Notes: generated by a model not told the origin, from the sequence alone. A DNA stretch of 64,000 nt from Halocatena pleomorpha (GCF_003862495.1 NZ_RRCH01000028.1:186001-250000), one strand, 5' to 3'; counted from the stretch's first letter, positions 26,017-34,949 are shown. Made by a program: numbers and translations.

Positions 26017-27783
26017 ATGGTACACAAAAAAGAGGACATCAAAGACGAACTGTACGGTGACGCGGTCCGAACGAAGATCGAGGCGTTTGCTGAGCGAGGC
26101 TGGGAGACCATTCCCGAAGACGAACGGGAGGAGTGGTTTTCACGGTTCAAGTTTTGGGGCATATTCCACCAGCGCGGTGGACAGGAATCATACTTCATGC
26201 TGCGATTGACCAACTGTGGAGGTGTGTTAGGATCAGGACAGCTACAAGCGATCGGTGAGGTGTCTCGTGACTACGCGCAGGGACCGGCTCGAAATCCTGA
26301 GTTCGGTAACGGATGGATCGACCTCACGACCCGGCAGTCGATCCAGTTGCACTGGATCAAACTGGAGGATATTCCTGAGATATGGGACAGATTGGAGGCA
26401 GTCGGTGTCTCCTCCCGGTCAGCAGGGGGAGACACGATGCGAAATATCTCTGGCTGTCCAGTTGCGGAGAAGGCTGATGAGTACATCGAATCTCGTCCCA
26501 TTCTTGAAAAGATTCAAGCGACCATCCGCAATGACGATGACCTCTGTAATATGCCTCGGAAATTCAATATCTCTGTCACCGGCTGTCGGCAGGGCTGTGC
26601 TCAAGACAGCATCAACGATATCGGTCTCGAACCCGCCCACAAATTCATCAGCGGCGAGGACGTGAAAGGATTTAACGTCCGCGTTGGCGGCGGACTCGGC
26701 GGTCGCAAACCGCGTAAAGCACGCTCACTCGACCTGTTCGTCCGGCCAGAACACGCTGTTGAGACGGTCCGAGCCTTTGTAGAACTGTATCACGAGGAAG
26801 GTAACCGGCAGAACCGCTCGAAAAACCGGACCAGATTTTTCGTTGATGAGCGAGGTCCTGAGAAGATTCGAGACGCGCTCAATGAGCGGCTGGATTTCGA
26901 GTGTGAGTCTGCGGGTACGGACTTCCGTGGCAAATACACGTACAACGCAGGTAGATCCAGCGAGCAGGGTGCTCATGATCACGTTGGCGTCTACGAGCAG
27001 ACAGATGGGAACAACTACGTTGGTCTCTCGGTCCCGGTCGGACGACTTCCGGCCGAGGCTGCCATCGAACTTGCCGGTCTCGCTGACGAATACGGCTCCG
27101 GTGAGATACGGCTGACTCGGCGGCAGAACCCGCTTATCATGGATGTTCCTGACGGGAAACTGGATGCCCTGCTCGATGAGACTTTCCTAGAAACGTATTC
27201 CCCGACGCCGAATCCATTCACTCAGGGCGCGGTGGCTTGTACCGGAACGGAGTTTTGCTCACTGGCGCTCACTGAAACCAAAGCACGGATGGCCCGACTG
27301 CTGCGGTGGCTCGGTGACAACGTCGAGGTACCAGAGGATGTCGACCGCATCAAGCTCCACTTCTCGGGCTGTACGGCCGACTGCGGGCAGGCGATGACCG
27401 CCGACATCGGACTTCAGGGGATGCGTGCCCGAAAGGACGGCCAGATGGTTGAGGCGATGGATGTCGGCGTCGGGGGTGGTGTCGGTGAGGACCCCAGCTT
27501 TATCGACTGGGTTCGACAGCGCGTGCCAGCCGACGAAGTGCCGGGGCTGCTCCGAAATCTCATTGAGGCGTATGCAGCACTCCGTTCTGCAGGCCAGCCA
27601 TTCCGCGAGTGGATCAACGCGACTGGACACAAGACGATCGTCGAATTGGCCGAACCGGAAGAAGTAGAGGGATACGAGGATCCGTGCCTGACTGACGGGA
27701 AACAGTCGTGGTATCCGTTTGACGACGGCGAGAGTCCTGCACCGACCGACGCCGATGGTCGGCCGATCTCGGCGGATGACTGA
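26017..27783 (+). CDS. nirA: Ferredoxin-dependent nitrite reductase
   Basis: A 588-residue cytoplasmic enzyme carrying siroheme and [4Fe-4S], reducing nitrite to ammonium. The two Cys motifs binding the cluster and heme are visible: CTGTEFC (C-x5-C, near residue 408) and FSGCTADCGQ (C-x3-C, near 452). The first repeat has the matching VTGCRQGCAQ near residue 190. Substrate-binding basic residues lie in LTTRQSIQLHWIKLEDI and LTRRQNPLIM. Length is normal. It completes nitrate assimilation with nasA and narK. A MobA-like or other nasC-type gene, found in some haloarchaeal clusters, is not here. Confidence 0.92.
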   Translation: MVHKKEDIKDELYGDAVRTKIEAFAERGWETIPEDEREEWFSRFKFWGIFHQRGGQESYFMLRLTNCGGVLGSGQLQAIGEVSRDYAQGPARNPEFGNGWIDLTTRQSIQLHWIKLEDIPEIWDRLEAVGVSSRSAGGDTMRNISGCPVAEKADEYIESRPILEKIQATIRNDDDLCNMPRKFNISVTGCRQGCAQDSINDIGLEPAHKFISGEDVKGFNVRVGGGLGGRKPRKARSLDLFVRPEHAVETVRAFVELYHEEGNRQNRSKNRTRFFVDERGPEKIRDALNERLDFECESAGTDFRGKYTYNAGRSSEQGAHDHVGVYEQTDGNNYVGLSVPVGRLPAEAAIELAGLADEYGSGEIRLTRRQNPLIMDVPDGKLDALLDETFLETYSPTPNPFTQGAVACTGTEFCSLALTETKARMARLLRWLGDNVEVPEDVDRIKLHFSGCTADCGQAMTADIGLQGMRARKDGQMVEAMDVGVGGGVGEDPSFIDWVRQRVPADEVPGLLRNLIEAYAALRSAGQPFREWINATGHKTIVELAEPEEVEGYEDPCLTDGKQSWYPFDDGESPAPTDADGRPISADD

Positions 27784-27889
27784 TCGTGATTCCGGCCAGT
27801 GGATAGCATGCTGCAGGTGCTCCTGATGATTGAGGAGTGTTGCTGTTACACTGGACGGCCGATACACTTAGTAAATATATAACTGGTAA

Positions 27890-28798
27890 TTATCCCGTAA
27901 ACGGATTCGCCAACTGCTCTTTCGGAATCGCGTTCCGGATGGTGATGTGAGGATCGACAACCTGACTCACTTCGAGGTCAGCAACGAGGCTAGAGAACAT
28001 GTAGGCGTCGGTAAAATCGAACCCATGGACGTGTTCGAGGAGTCGACAGAGGTCACGGTTCGCCAATTCACACGCCTCTTCCATCGTCTCCGCAGACGCG
28101 ACCGTCTTCCATGCGTCTTCTGTCTCGATTAACGGTCGATCGAGGGCAACGACTGGATCGGAGATGAGATCAACGGTCACGTCAATTTCCGTTGCGATTT
28201 CGGCACCGGTACCACACACCTCGCCATCAGCCATCGCAGCCTTTGAATCCCCCATTGCCAGGAGTCCGCCGGGCTGGAACACCGGGAAGTACACTGTCGA
28301 TCCGGCTGAAATATCGGTCGTGTCGAGATTGCCACCGTGGTCGTGGGGCACGAGTGTACTGTAGGCTGTATTCTGAGGTGCTACTCCGATGGTGCCGATC
28401 ATCGGATCGAGCTCAATCTCCAGCTCATTGAAGTGAAGACACTCGTTATCGATCTCTGTGATCCGCGTTCGGGGAGCGTCTGTGTCTTCGTATCCGTGCT
28501 GAAGACCGAACTCGGGCATGACGAGTACCCGACCGTACTCCTCTCGAAGACGGATATCTTCGATTGTCACTTGGAGTATGTCCCCTGGAGTGGCACCCTT
28601 TACAGCGACCGGACCTGTTGCCGCGTTCACCTCGTCGGGGACTGCACGCATGAGATCCTCCTCCGTTTGCACATCGCCTTCGACGCTGTCTCTTGTGTGA
28701 ATCTCAAGGGTTGTACCAGGCGGTACCGTCCGCTCGGCGTCCATATCTGGAGTGAATTCGTAGACGACGTGATCATCGGAGACGCTCTTCTGAGACAT
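27890..28798 (-). CDS. Acetamidase/formamidase family protein
   Basis: A cytoplasmic amidase of about 302 residues that releases ammonium from small amides. Recognisable family regions are PPGTTLEIHTRDSVEGDV near the N-terminus, GPVAVKGATPGDILQVTIED, and the central STLVPHDHGGNLDTTDI followed by PVFQPGGLLAMGDSKAAMAD. The longer frame starts at 28939, but family proteins begin close to the ATG at 28798, and a TTTATC TATA-like sequence lies about 28 nt upstream, so I chose that. Convergent with nirA; both supply ammonium, so shared nitrogen control is likely. Confidence 0.85.
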   Translation of the reverse strand: MSQKSVSDDHVVYEFTPDMDAERTVPPGTTLEIHTRDSVEGDVQTEEDLMRAVPDEVNAATGPVAVKGATPGDILQVTIEDIRLREEYGRVLVMPEFGLQHGYEDTDAPRTRITEIDNECLHFNELEIELDPMIGTIGVAPQNTAYSTLVPHDHGGNLDTTDISAGSTVYFPVFQPGGLLAMGDSKAAMADGEVCGTGAEIATEIDVTVDLISDPVVALDRPLIETEDAWKTVASAETMEEACELANRDLCRLLEHVHGFDFTDAYMFSSLVADLEVSQVVDPHITIRNAIPKEQLANPFTG

Positions 28799-29052
28799 TG
28801 TAACAACGTTCACATCGGCCGGATAAATGCTTTCGTTCGATTTCGTCATTGTTCCTCGAAGGATCAACCACTTGCCTATCGGCCACCGGGGACGACGAAC
28901 CAGAAGATACGTCCAATCGTGGAGAACGGAGTGCGACACAGCATCAGTCAGAAATCACTTGTTGGTGATTTCGGATGCTAATTAGTACCTTGGTATGTTA
29001 CAACTCACTTCTCAGATAAGTATATACGGTTTGAATGTGTATCTATTAATGA

Positions 29053-30060
29053 ATGGTTAAAGAACGTATTAGAATGATAAAAAGAGTACTGAATAACTCC
29101 TTCTACCGACGGCAGTTGCTGCTATCGTCTGTCATCGGTCCACTCCAGAAGCGTATTCGGGGAGCAGATGGCGTCTATATCACAGATACGGATTGGGACA
29201 ACCTCATCATATTGGATGGTTGTCGGTTCGACCTATTCAATCAGGTTCGAGCGAAACTATCGCTCGACGGCGAGTTGACCAAACGGCAGTCACGCGGGAG
29301 CGCCTCACCGGAGTTTCTCAAAGCAAATTTCGATGATCGATCGCTCACCGACACAGTGTACGTTACCGCTAATCCATTCGAGAAATGGGTTCTTGACGAG
29401 CCGTTTCTTTACACTGATCGCGTGTGGACCGACGGATGGGACGAAACCGAAGAGACGGTCTTACCAGAAACACTCGCAGATCGTACACGAACTGTACACG
29501 ATGAGTATCCAAACAAGCGATTGATCGCTCACTTTATGCAGCCCCACGTTCCGTTTGTCGGAGAAACACGGGTTAACGTCCACAGCGACAATATGGAGGA
29601 GTTCCGAAACATGATGCTCGGAAGTGATGGGGATGGTGAATTCTCACTCCCAGTCTGGGAAGCACTGAGTACCGGACAGTTAGAGACTGAACTCGTCTGG
29701 GAGGCGTATCGAGACAATCTGCTCTGTGTGCTTGAGACCGCTCTTCCCCTCGCAGAGGACCTTCCCGGAAAGACGGTGATCACTGCCGACCATGGCAATT
29801 CGTTCGGTGAATGGGCAACTCCGTTTCCAATTCCTGTGTACTTCCACCCGCGCAACGTGCGTATTCCGTCATTGATCGAAGTTCCGTGGTTTATTCCGCC
29901 GTACGAAGAACGCAAATCGATCATTAGATCGGATGAGAATATCACAACCGCTCCACAATCGCCTGCGGACACCACTTCAAAACCGACAGAAGATACGGCG
30001 CAAACAGCAGACGAGTCGGTTGTCGAAGACCGTTTATCCGCGCTCGGATACACCGAGTAG
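29053..30060 (+). CDS. Alkaline-phosphatase-superfamily (sulfatase-like) protein
   Basis: A 335-residue protein with the metal-binding core of the alkaline phosphatase/sulfatase superfamily: the N-terminal NLIILDGCRFDLF near residue 50 with a metal-binding Asp, the central MQPHVPFVG, and the distal TADHGNSFGEW near residue 240. Related haloarchaeal proteins often sit in surface-polysaccharide clusters and may transfer or remove phosphate or sulfate groups. It has no clear signal peptide, though a hydrophobic stretch precedes the core. The last 55 residues are a low-complexity Thr/Asp/Glu tail. It stands alone between the amidase and gas-vesicle regions. Confidence 0.7.
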   Translation: MVKERIRMIKRVLNNSFYRRQLLLSSVIGPLQKRIRGADGVYITDTDWDNLIILDGCRFDLFNQVRAKLSLDGELTKRQSRGSASPEFLKANFDDRSLTDTVYVTANPFEKWVLDEPFLYTDRVWTDGWDETEETVLPETLADRTRTVHDEYPNKRLIAHFMQPHVPFVGETRVNVHSDNMEEFRNMMLGSDGDGEFSLPVWEALSTGQLETELVWEAYRDNLLCVLETALPLAEDLPGKTVITADHGNSFGEWATPFPIPVYFHPRNVRIPSLIEVPWFIPPYEERKSIIRSDENITTAPQSPADTTSKPTEDTAQTADESVVEDRLSALGYTE

Positions 30061-30176
30061 CCGCCATCTCCGTCGAATAACCGATGTCAAACAATTATTT
30101 CTTTCACCTTCTTAGTGAAAAAAAAAATAAAATTTGTAGTTCTGGGAATGCATTCGGGGAAATCTACTTATTTACT

Positions 30177-30606
30177 TCAGCGTATGTTGCTCGGTATCCC
30201 ACGTGAACGCCGACTGCCACCCACGACGTAGAGTTTTCGCTGGATGGGATCGGCAGGCCACCACGCATATTCAAGTTCGTCCTGTTGGACGATAAACTTA
30301 GACTCGGAAAATTCGCTAATATCGCCCGTATGATCGAGGAGGAGGTGCGTCATGACCACGTAGTCGATGTCAGCAGGACTGCAGCCGAGGGGGGCCACCT
30401 CATTGGCTGCTTTTTGGTCCGTTCATCTCGGTCTCGTTGGCCGCAAACTCAGCGAAATAACCCGCTCCATACGACGCGTACTCTTCGGGGCTTGTGAGTA
30501 GTTCGTAGCTGGTACCAGTATCAATTAACACCGTTCCGTCAGGATGATCAATGAGATAAAACGGAGTGAGCGAGGGATACGTCTCATCTGACTGTTGATT
30601 GCGCAT
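30177..30606 (-). pseudogene. Broken metallo-beta-lactamase (lactonase-like) gene
   Basis: The first part (30606-30400) reads FYLIDHPDGTVLIDTGTSYE, the usual start of an N-acylhomoserine-lactonase-like MBL protein, then stops. The second part (30398-30177) continues in another frame with GCSPADIDYVVMTHLLLDHT. The metal motif is damaged (HLLLDH instead of HxHxDH), and the C-terminal half with the remaining metal ligands is missing. It is therefore a frameshifted, truncated remnant. Confidence 0.7.
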
Positions 30607-30615
30607 CATCGCACT

Positions 30616-30936
30616 CTACTCGTAATCCCGATCTGCGCCGTTGAACGCATACAGTTTCAGTCGAGCCACGCCACAGTATTGTGCGATTAAATATGTGAGT
30701 AACTCCCTTGAATTCACAACGTAGGACAGGGTTAGTATATCAACACGAGACTGTTTCCCTGAATACGAAAGACAGCAGTGGAGGCGTGTGAGGATGCGCT
30801 GGGTGGGTTGGTCGAAGATGGTCTCGGCTGGACCGCTGACTGCGACGACTGCCGAGACAACCATCGTGAATGCCGTGAACAGGAGTTGTAGGATGGCGTC
30901 ACTCCACGACAGGACGAATAGAACCGTGAACGTCAC
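30616..30936 (-). CDS. Possible small membrane protein
   Basis: A GTG-started ORF of 106 residues just downstream of the gas-vesicle-associated gene. The first 45 residues have haloarchaeal codon use and two hydrophobic segments (TVLFVLSWSDAILQLLFTAF, then TMVVSAVVAVSG). The C-terminal part from about residue 65 is AT-rich and looks like random sequence. It may be a genuine small membrane protein that has lost its original end. Low confidence. Confidence 0.3.
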   Translation of the reverse strand: MTFTVLFVLSWSDAILQLLFTAFTMVVSAVVAVSGPAETIFDQPTQRILTRLHCCLSYSGKQSRVDILTLSYVVNSRELLTYLIAQYCGVARLKLYAFNGADRDYE

Positions 30937-30962
30937 GACACCGAGGATCGCTGCGGCCGCGT

Positions 30963-31673
30963 CTACTCATCGTCGTTCTCTAGTCTGTCGAATCGCGAGC
31001 CATACAGTCGGTCGTGCCCTGAAGCGCTCGAATAGCGCACGGTGCGGGGAACGGTCGAAACCTTCGCTGACGACCAATCGCCTTGCTTCCAACCTGAGGC
31101 CATCGTCGAGTAGGCGGTCGGATTCTGAGAGGACGGCTGGCCTGTTCCTCCACCAGTTGTCTCCTCGATGGTCTCTTGGGCCTCATCGCGTGCTTGCTCT
31201 AACTGCTCGCGCGCATCGAGAACAGAACTGCGGAGTTCCTCAGCAGCGTCCTGGAGCTTTGATTGAACGGCAACCTGCATCGCTTGGGTCATCCCGTCGT
31301 CCAAATCACCATCCGAAAGATCCGACGACCCGAGTATATCACCCGCGACATCAGTGCCCTGCAGAAGTTCTTGCACTTCGACTGCATCCAAGAGGTCGTC
31401 GAACTCCACAAGTGACACAAGGCGTTTGAGTTCGATCGCTCGCTTGGGATCAGCGTTCGCAATGGCAGCTGGGACTTCTTCAAAATTTACAATATTAGGC
31501 AATTTTTCAATATCTATTGACTCTAATAACTTTGTAGTGTCAATTGCTTCGAACAGTTCTTTGGATTCCTCGCCCTCCACCGAATTGCCATCACCATCTG
31601 ACACTGTATCAAGGGCAGACTCAAGCCTTGCGACGGTCTCGGCTATCTCCTCGTTCGATCTAGAGTTACTCAT
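30963..31673 (-). CDS. Gas-vesicle-associated helical protein of unknown function
   Basis: A cytoplasmic protein of about 236 residues, acidic and mostly helical. The middle repeats short units of the style LFEAIDTTKLLESIDIEKLP and DDLLDAVEVQELL. Residues about 125-170 form a long charged helix (KLQDAAEELRSSVLDAREQL) followed by a Gly-rich hinge and a basic C-terminal tail. I believe similar proteins are widespread in haloarchaea, but I know of no assigned function. Its first 20 residues (SNEEIAETVARLESALD) match the N-terminus of the adjacent GvpO (SEESVAETITKLESTLN), 9 of 17 identical, which ties it to the gas-vesicle genes. It could be a scaffold or shape protein, perhaps taking the place of the missing GvpC. 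Confidence 0.6.
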   Translation of the reverse strand: MSNSRSNEEIAETVARLESALDTVSDGDGNSVEGEESKELFEAIDTTKLLESIDIEKLPNIVNFEEVPAAIANADPKRAIELKRLVSLVEFDDLLDAVEVQELLQGTDVAGDILGSSDLSDGDLDDGMTQAMQVAVQSKLQDAAEELRSSVLDAREQLEQARDEAQETIEETTGGGTGQPSSQNPTAYSTMASGWKQGDWSSAKVSTVPRTVRYSSASGHDRLYGSRFDRLENDDE

Positions 31674-32161
31674 TTGGCACCTCTCCGTAGAGACGACCAT
31701 CTATGCTGCCGTGGACGACGTATCCCAGCGTTGGGGTTGCCGGGAGGGAGAGTAGCGCGCTGGGTGATTTGTGCCATCGTGTTCGCGGTCGCTGGTTTCG
31801 GTCGTCGAGTGTCATTAGCATTTTTCTTTACTCTGATCGGTGAACGTCCTAATGCGCTTTTTTCGAGTCACTAACGTGTATTTACGCCGCTGTTCAGTCT
31901 GTACTCTTTGCTTGCGCTTGACTGCTACTGAACAGTTGTGCGAATCTGTGCGTCTTAGTTTGCTAAGCGGCTTGTGCTGAGGACATATCGAACTGTGTTC
32001 GCATACGTACTTTCTCCCATTACGAACATACACCTGTAATGAACGTACTTCGATCATTATTACGAGCTGCATCGGAGTCACGATGAACGTTAGAAGTATA
32101 GTTACTGACTGGTGTCCAACCCTTCTCCAAGAACAAGTGAGTTGGATGTTTCTGACGCCGA
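31674..32161. other. Intergenic region in the left gas-vesicle arm
   Basis: Holds the third copy of the 22-nt dyad (32019-32040). A basic leftward ORF (32081-31815) covers most of it, but its Arg/Lys-rich composition and lack of any recognisable family make it doubtful. Confidence 0.4.
32019..32040. repeat. 22-nt dyad element, copy 3 of 3
   Basis: ATTAC and GTAAT arms around a related core ending TACACCTGTAAT, with the dyad extended by one base each side (C and G). The right half is identical to copy 2. It lies between the unknown protein and the first gvpO gene. Confidence 0.5.
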
Positions 32162-32722
32162 TCAGTCCACGTTCACCAGTCCGGTATCGCCCCGGCGATA
32201 CCGACTTGTGCGATCGTACTCTCGAATCTCACCGTTGGGATCAAGATGGATCTCGTAGCGCCCGATGATGTCCTGGGTATCCGGCACCGAGTGACGCTCA
32301 ACAACATCGACTGCGACCGTCCACGTTTCGTCGTTGCGATGAATGGACGCGATGCCGTCGAGATCGCGGCCGATGAGGTCCGGCGCCACCTCTCGAACGT
32401 GGTCACGAATTTCAATCAATCCCATTTCGTCCATGCTGCTTTCCTCAGTGTCCGTTTCTGCCGATCGTTCCGTATCCTCTGTCCCTTCGTCCTCAGGACT
32501 GCTGTCATGTGGTTCTCCATTCTCATCTCTTTCGCCATTTTCTGCTTCGGTATCAGTGTCATTGTCTTCCGGTTCGTGGGTTCCGTTGTTGTTTTCGCGT
32601 TCGTCTCTAGCTTCGACGCGGTTCTGGGAATTAAGCGTGGATTCGAGTTTCGTTATGGTTTCGGCCACACTCTCCTCGCTGTTCGTTTCATCACTCGTGA
32701 ATGATTGGTTTGAAGAAGTCAT
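32162..32722 (-). CDS. gvpO: Gas vesicle protein GvpO, long form
   Basis: A 186-residue acidic protein. The C-terminal 85 residues are a GvpO domain: LIEIRDHVREVAPDLIGRDL, then VERHSVPDTQDIIGRYEIHL, and the closing EYDRTSRYRRGD. GvpO is one of the eight proteins needed for gas-vesicle formation in Halobacterium. Residues about 1-100 are a very acidic low-complexity extension (runs of E, D, N, S and T), much longer than in typical GvpO of about 120-140 residues. Its first 20 residues resemble the N-terminus of the protein encoded at 30963-31673. Orientation and position suggest co-regulation with gvpA. Confidence 0.85.
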   Translation of the reverse strand: MTSSNQSFTSDETNSEESVAETITKLESTLNSQNRVEARDERENNNGTHEPEDNDTDTEAENGERDENGEPHDSSPEDEGTEDTERSAETDTEESSMDEMGLIEIRDHVREVAPDLIGRDLDGIASIHRNDETWTVAVDVVERHSVPDTQDIIGRYEIHLDPNGEIREYDRTSRYRRGDTGLVNVD

Positions 32723-32977
32723 TGTTAATTGTGAGTCTGTGATCGTCTGATCGGCACGACGGAGATAAATGTTGATTCGACGGTGGGTGTGGATGACACC
32801 CGTGTACGTCCGGTGTCGAACGGAAACGTTCGTCGCTGAGCGTTTCGATATCCGAGAGTCGTCTGACGTTCTATATGAAATTTCATTTATAACTTACGTG
32901 ACAAGTTAACCAGTACACTGATTCTGATGGGCACACAGCGGACCGGCTGCGAAGTCGAAACGGGCGTTTCGAACCAT

Positions 32978-33475
32978 TCAACACCATCCTTCGTAATCGG
33001 TGTAGCTACGACGATATCGGTTCAGCTGGTGATAGCCAGTGATGTCGCCGTCAGAGTCGAGGTGGACCTCATAGCGCCCCATGATATCCTGCGTGTCGGG
33101 TACCGAGTGACGTTCGATGAGATTGACGACGATAACCCAGTTGTCTTCCTCACGCCGAATTGCACTGACTCCGTCGAAATCGCGGCCGATGAGATCTGCT
33201 GTAATCTCCCGAACACGATTTCTGATGTCGATGAGGTCTGCCTCTCCGTCCGCGAGTGCTGACTCATTGATCCCGGAGTCAGTCTCCGGTGCCCTCTCTC
33301 CTTCGCCGTCTTTGACTTCGCTCAGTCGGGACTCGATGAGTGCCTTTGCACCCTTTCGATCTTTGTCATTTTCCTCGGCGTTGAGTATCGACTGGAGTTC
33401 ATCTGGATCATCGATCGTTCCGATCTCGTTCTCCAACTCGTCTATCGTGTGTTCGCTCGGGTCGATGGCTGTCAT
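32978..33475 (-). CDS. gvpO: Gas vesicle protein GvpO paralogue
   Basis: A 165-residue protein with a second GvpO domain in its C-terminal half: DLIDIRNRVREITADLIGRD, IERHSVPDTQDIMGRYEVHL, and NRYRRSYTDYEGWC. The domain is about 60 percent identical by eye to that of the other gvpO. The final motif has lost the usual EYDRTxRYRRGD form. The N-terminal 85 residues are different, with a helical SEHTIDELENEIG start and an Asp/Glu-rich linker. The two genes look like an old tandem duplication with exchange of the N-terminal region. Confidence 0.85.
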   Translation of the reverse strand: MTAIDPSEHTIDELENEIGTIDDPDELQSILNAEENDKDRKGAKALIESRLSEVKDGEGERAPETDSGINESALADGEADLIDIRNRVREITADLIGRDFDGVSAIRREEDNWVIVVNLIERHSVPDTQDIMGRYEVHLDSDGDITGYHQLNRYRRSYTDYEGWC

Positions 33476-33570
33476 GGTCGCTTGCTCTAATCACTCTGCT
33501 TTGGTCATCCTACCACAGAGCACAACGCTGTGCGTTCGATCTGGTCTGCCACTTTATCGTCGTCATACTG

Positions 33571-33906
33571 TTATTGTGCCTCGGATTGCTCGACTTGCGG
33601 CTCAGACTTCTCCGGTTCCGACTCTACCATCGGTGAAGTTCCGATTTCGAGGTTTTTGAGATCCTCTAGGTCACCGGATTCGCATACTTCTTCAAGTATT
33701 GATATATGCTTTGCATAGTGAAGGAACGTATCAACCGACGCAACGACGATGCGTGCTTCAACTGTGAGGATTTCAATGCCGACGATTGACACCCGCGCCC
33801 AGAGATCGATGACGACGCCCTTGTCAAGGATACGATCGATGACCTCAACGAGGCTCGACGTATCTGGACGCTGGCCTCGGCACTGACACGTTGTATTCGA
33901 ACTCAT
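33571..33906 (-). CDS. gvpA: Gas vesicle structural protein GvpA, extended form
   Basis: The shell-forming protein. The core of about 60 residues is typical: [52 protein letters not shown]. At 111 residues it is longer than usual GvpA (about 75-80). An N-terminal extension contains two cysteines ([10 protein letters not shown]), and an acidic C-terminal tail of about 35 residues replaces the normal short one. Cysteine is very rare in GvpA. It is the first gene of the left arm, followed by the two gvpO genes. It could form the wall itself or be a specialised GvpA-like component; no second gvpA is present in the window. Confidence 0.85.
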   Translation of the reverse strand: MSSNTTCQCRGQRPDTSSLVEVIDRILDKGVVIDLWARVSIVGIEILTVEARIVVASVDTFLHYAKHISILEEVCESGDLEDLKNLEIGTSPMVESEPEKSEPQVEQSEAQ

Positions 33907-34065
33907 CGCGGTATGATTTTATACCATAACTATTTTTATCCTTTGAGGTGGCATATACAAGTGCTACCAGAACGCGTGATCTAGGCTTTCATTTGCTGGC
34001 ACTATATTATTACTCCAGATTTATAGTGTATATAACCATCGACTGGCAGTCGAGAAAGTCCGATC
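33907..34065. promoter_or_regulatory. Divergent promoter region between gvpA and gvpF
   Basis: A 159-bp AT-rich spacer. Toward gvpF, TATA-like TTTATAGTG and GTATATAAC lie at 34019-34037. Toward gvpA, TATAAAATC on the minus strand lies about 20 nt before the start. Similar back-to-back promoters drive the two arms of the gas-vesicle cluster in Halobacterium and Haloferax, where GvpE activates and GvpD represses; neither gene is seen here. Confidence 0.6.
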
Positions 34066-34695
34066 ATGAGCGATTCACCACACTACTACGCGTACGGGAT
34101 TATCGCGGACGAAGAGTATGATCTCGAGATTAGCGGCGTCGGTAGTGCGAGCCGTGTGTATACGGTTCATCATCGACCGCTGGCAGCCGTCGTGAGTGAC
34201 ATTGATACGCTCGAACCGGAGCAGACGGACGAGAATCTCCGTGCGCACGACAATGTCCTGCGCACGGCCATGGAGGACGGGAAGCGAACGGTCGTTCCGA
34301 TGCGCTTCGGGATGGTGTTCAAAAACGAACGGACGCTTAAGAACGTGCTTCGCGGCGGCCGGGGAATGTTCAATCGCGCGCTACACGAGATAGACGGGAC
34401 GGTCGAACTTGGGGTGAAACTCATCGCTGATGAGAACGCCACCTTCGATCGGGAGACAGTTCGTGAAGATGTCGCTGCTCGGCTTCAAGGTGTGAGTGTA
34501 CAGGAGGCAGAGAACGGCCTGTTCAGCGACCGTCTCGTAATGAACCGCTCATATCTCGTCGATTATGATCAACAAACCGCGTTCGACACCGCGATCGACG
34601 AGATCGCTACAGAACACGACGACCACCTATCCGTTCAGTATAGCGGTCCGTGGGCACCGTACAACTTCATCGATATCGAGATCGGGGCACAATAA
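34066..34695 (+). CDS. gvpF: Gas vesicle protein GvpF
   Basis: A 209-residue protein of the GvpF/GvpL family, needed early in vesicle assembly and thought to bind GvpA. Visible landmarks: the N-terminal strand YYAYGIIADEE, the helix region RTVVPMRFGMVFKNERTL near residue 75, and the C-terminal SVQYSGPWAPYNFIDIEI typical of the family. Length is normal. It opens the right arm, and its stop overlaps the gvpG start by one base. Confidence 0.92.
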   Translation: MSDSPHYYAYGIIADEEYDLEISGVGSASRVYTVHHRPLAAVVSDIDTLEPEQTDENLRAHDNVLRTAMEDGKRTVVPMRFGMVFKNERTLKNVLRGGRGMFNRALHEIDGTVELGVKLIADENATFDRETVREDVAARLQGVSVQEAENGLFSDRLVMNRSYLVDYDQQTAFDTAIDEIATEHDDHLSVQYSGPWAPYNFIDIEIGAQ

Positions 34696-34949
34696 TGACA
34701 TTTATTATTGACGATCTCCTCTTTCGACCGTTCCTCACGCTGGCCGATGTTATCCGGTCAACGGCGATCGATGAACTGTACGACATCGACGAGATCCAGG
34801 ACGACATCAAAGAAAATCGTCTCCTGTATGAAATCGGTGAACGTTCTCACGAGGAGTACGACCAGCGACGGCTCGAATTGGAGCGCAAGCTCGATGTCGC
34901 AGAACAGGCCCGAAAGGCGATCAGCGGTAAAGTCACAGTGAAACGGTAA
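34695..34949 (+). CDS. gvpG: Gas vesicle protein GvpG
   Basis: An 84-residue protein, normal GvpG length. It begins with a hydrophobic region (MTFIIDDLLFRPFLTLADVI) and continues as a charged helix (HEEYDQRRLELERKLDVAEQ). GvpG is one of the minor essential assembly proteins. The ATG at 34695 overlaps the gvpF stop (TAATG), and its own stop overlaps the gvpH start in the same way, so it is translationally coupled on both sides. Confidence 0.9.
   Translation: MTFIIDDLLFRPFLTLADVIRSTAIDELYDIDEIQDDIKENRLLYEIGERSHEEYDQRRLELERKLDVAEQARKAISGKVTVKR

Noticed and set aside
30110-30135. Poly-A run after the sulfatase-like gene as a terminator.
   Set aside because: There is no T-run on the coding strand in the right place and no stable stem, so it cannot be called.
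31815-32081. A basic 88-residue ORF in the left gas-vesicle arm, considered as a possible gvpI.
   Set aside because: GvpI is basic, but this ORF lacks any recognisable GvpI feature, and its Arg/Lys-rich, AT-driven composition looks like non-coding DNA. It is also in the wrong place (gvpI normally follows gvpH).
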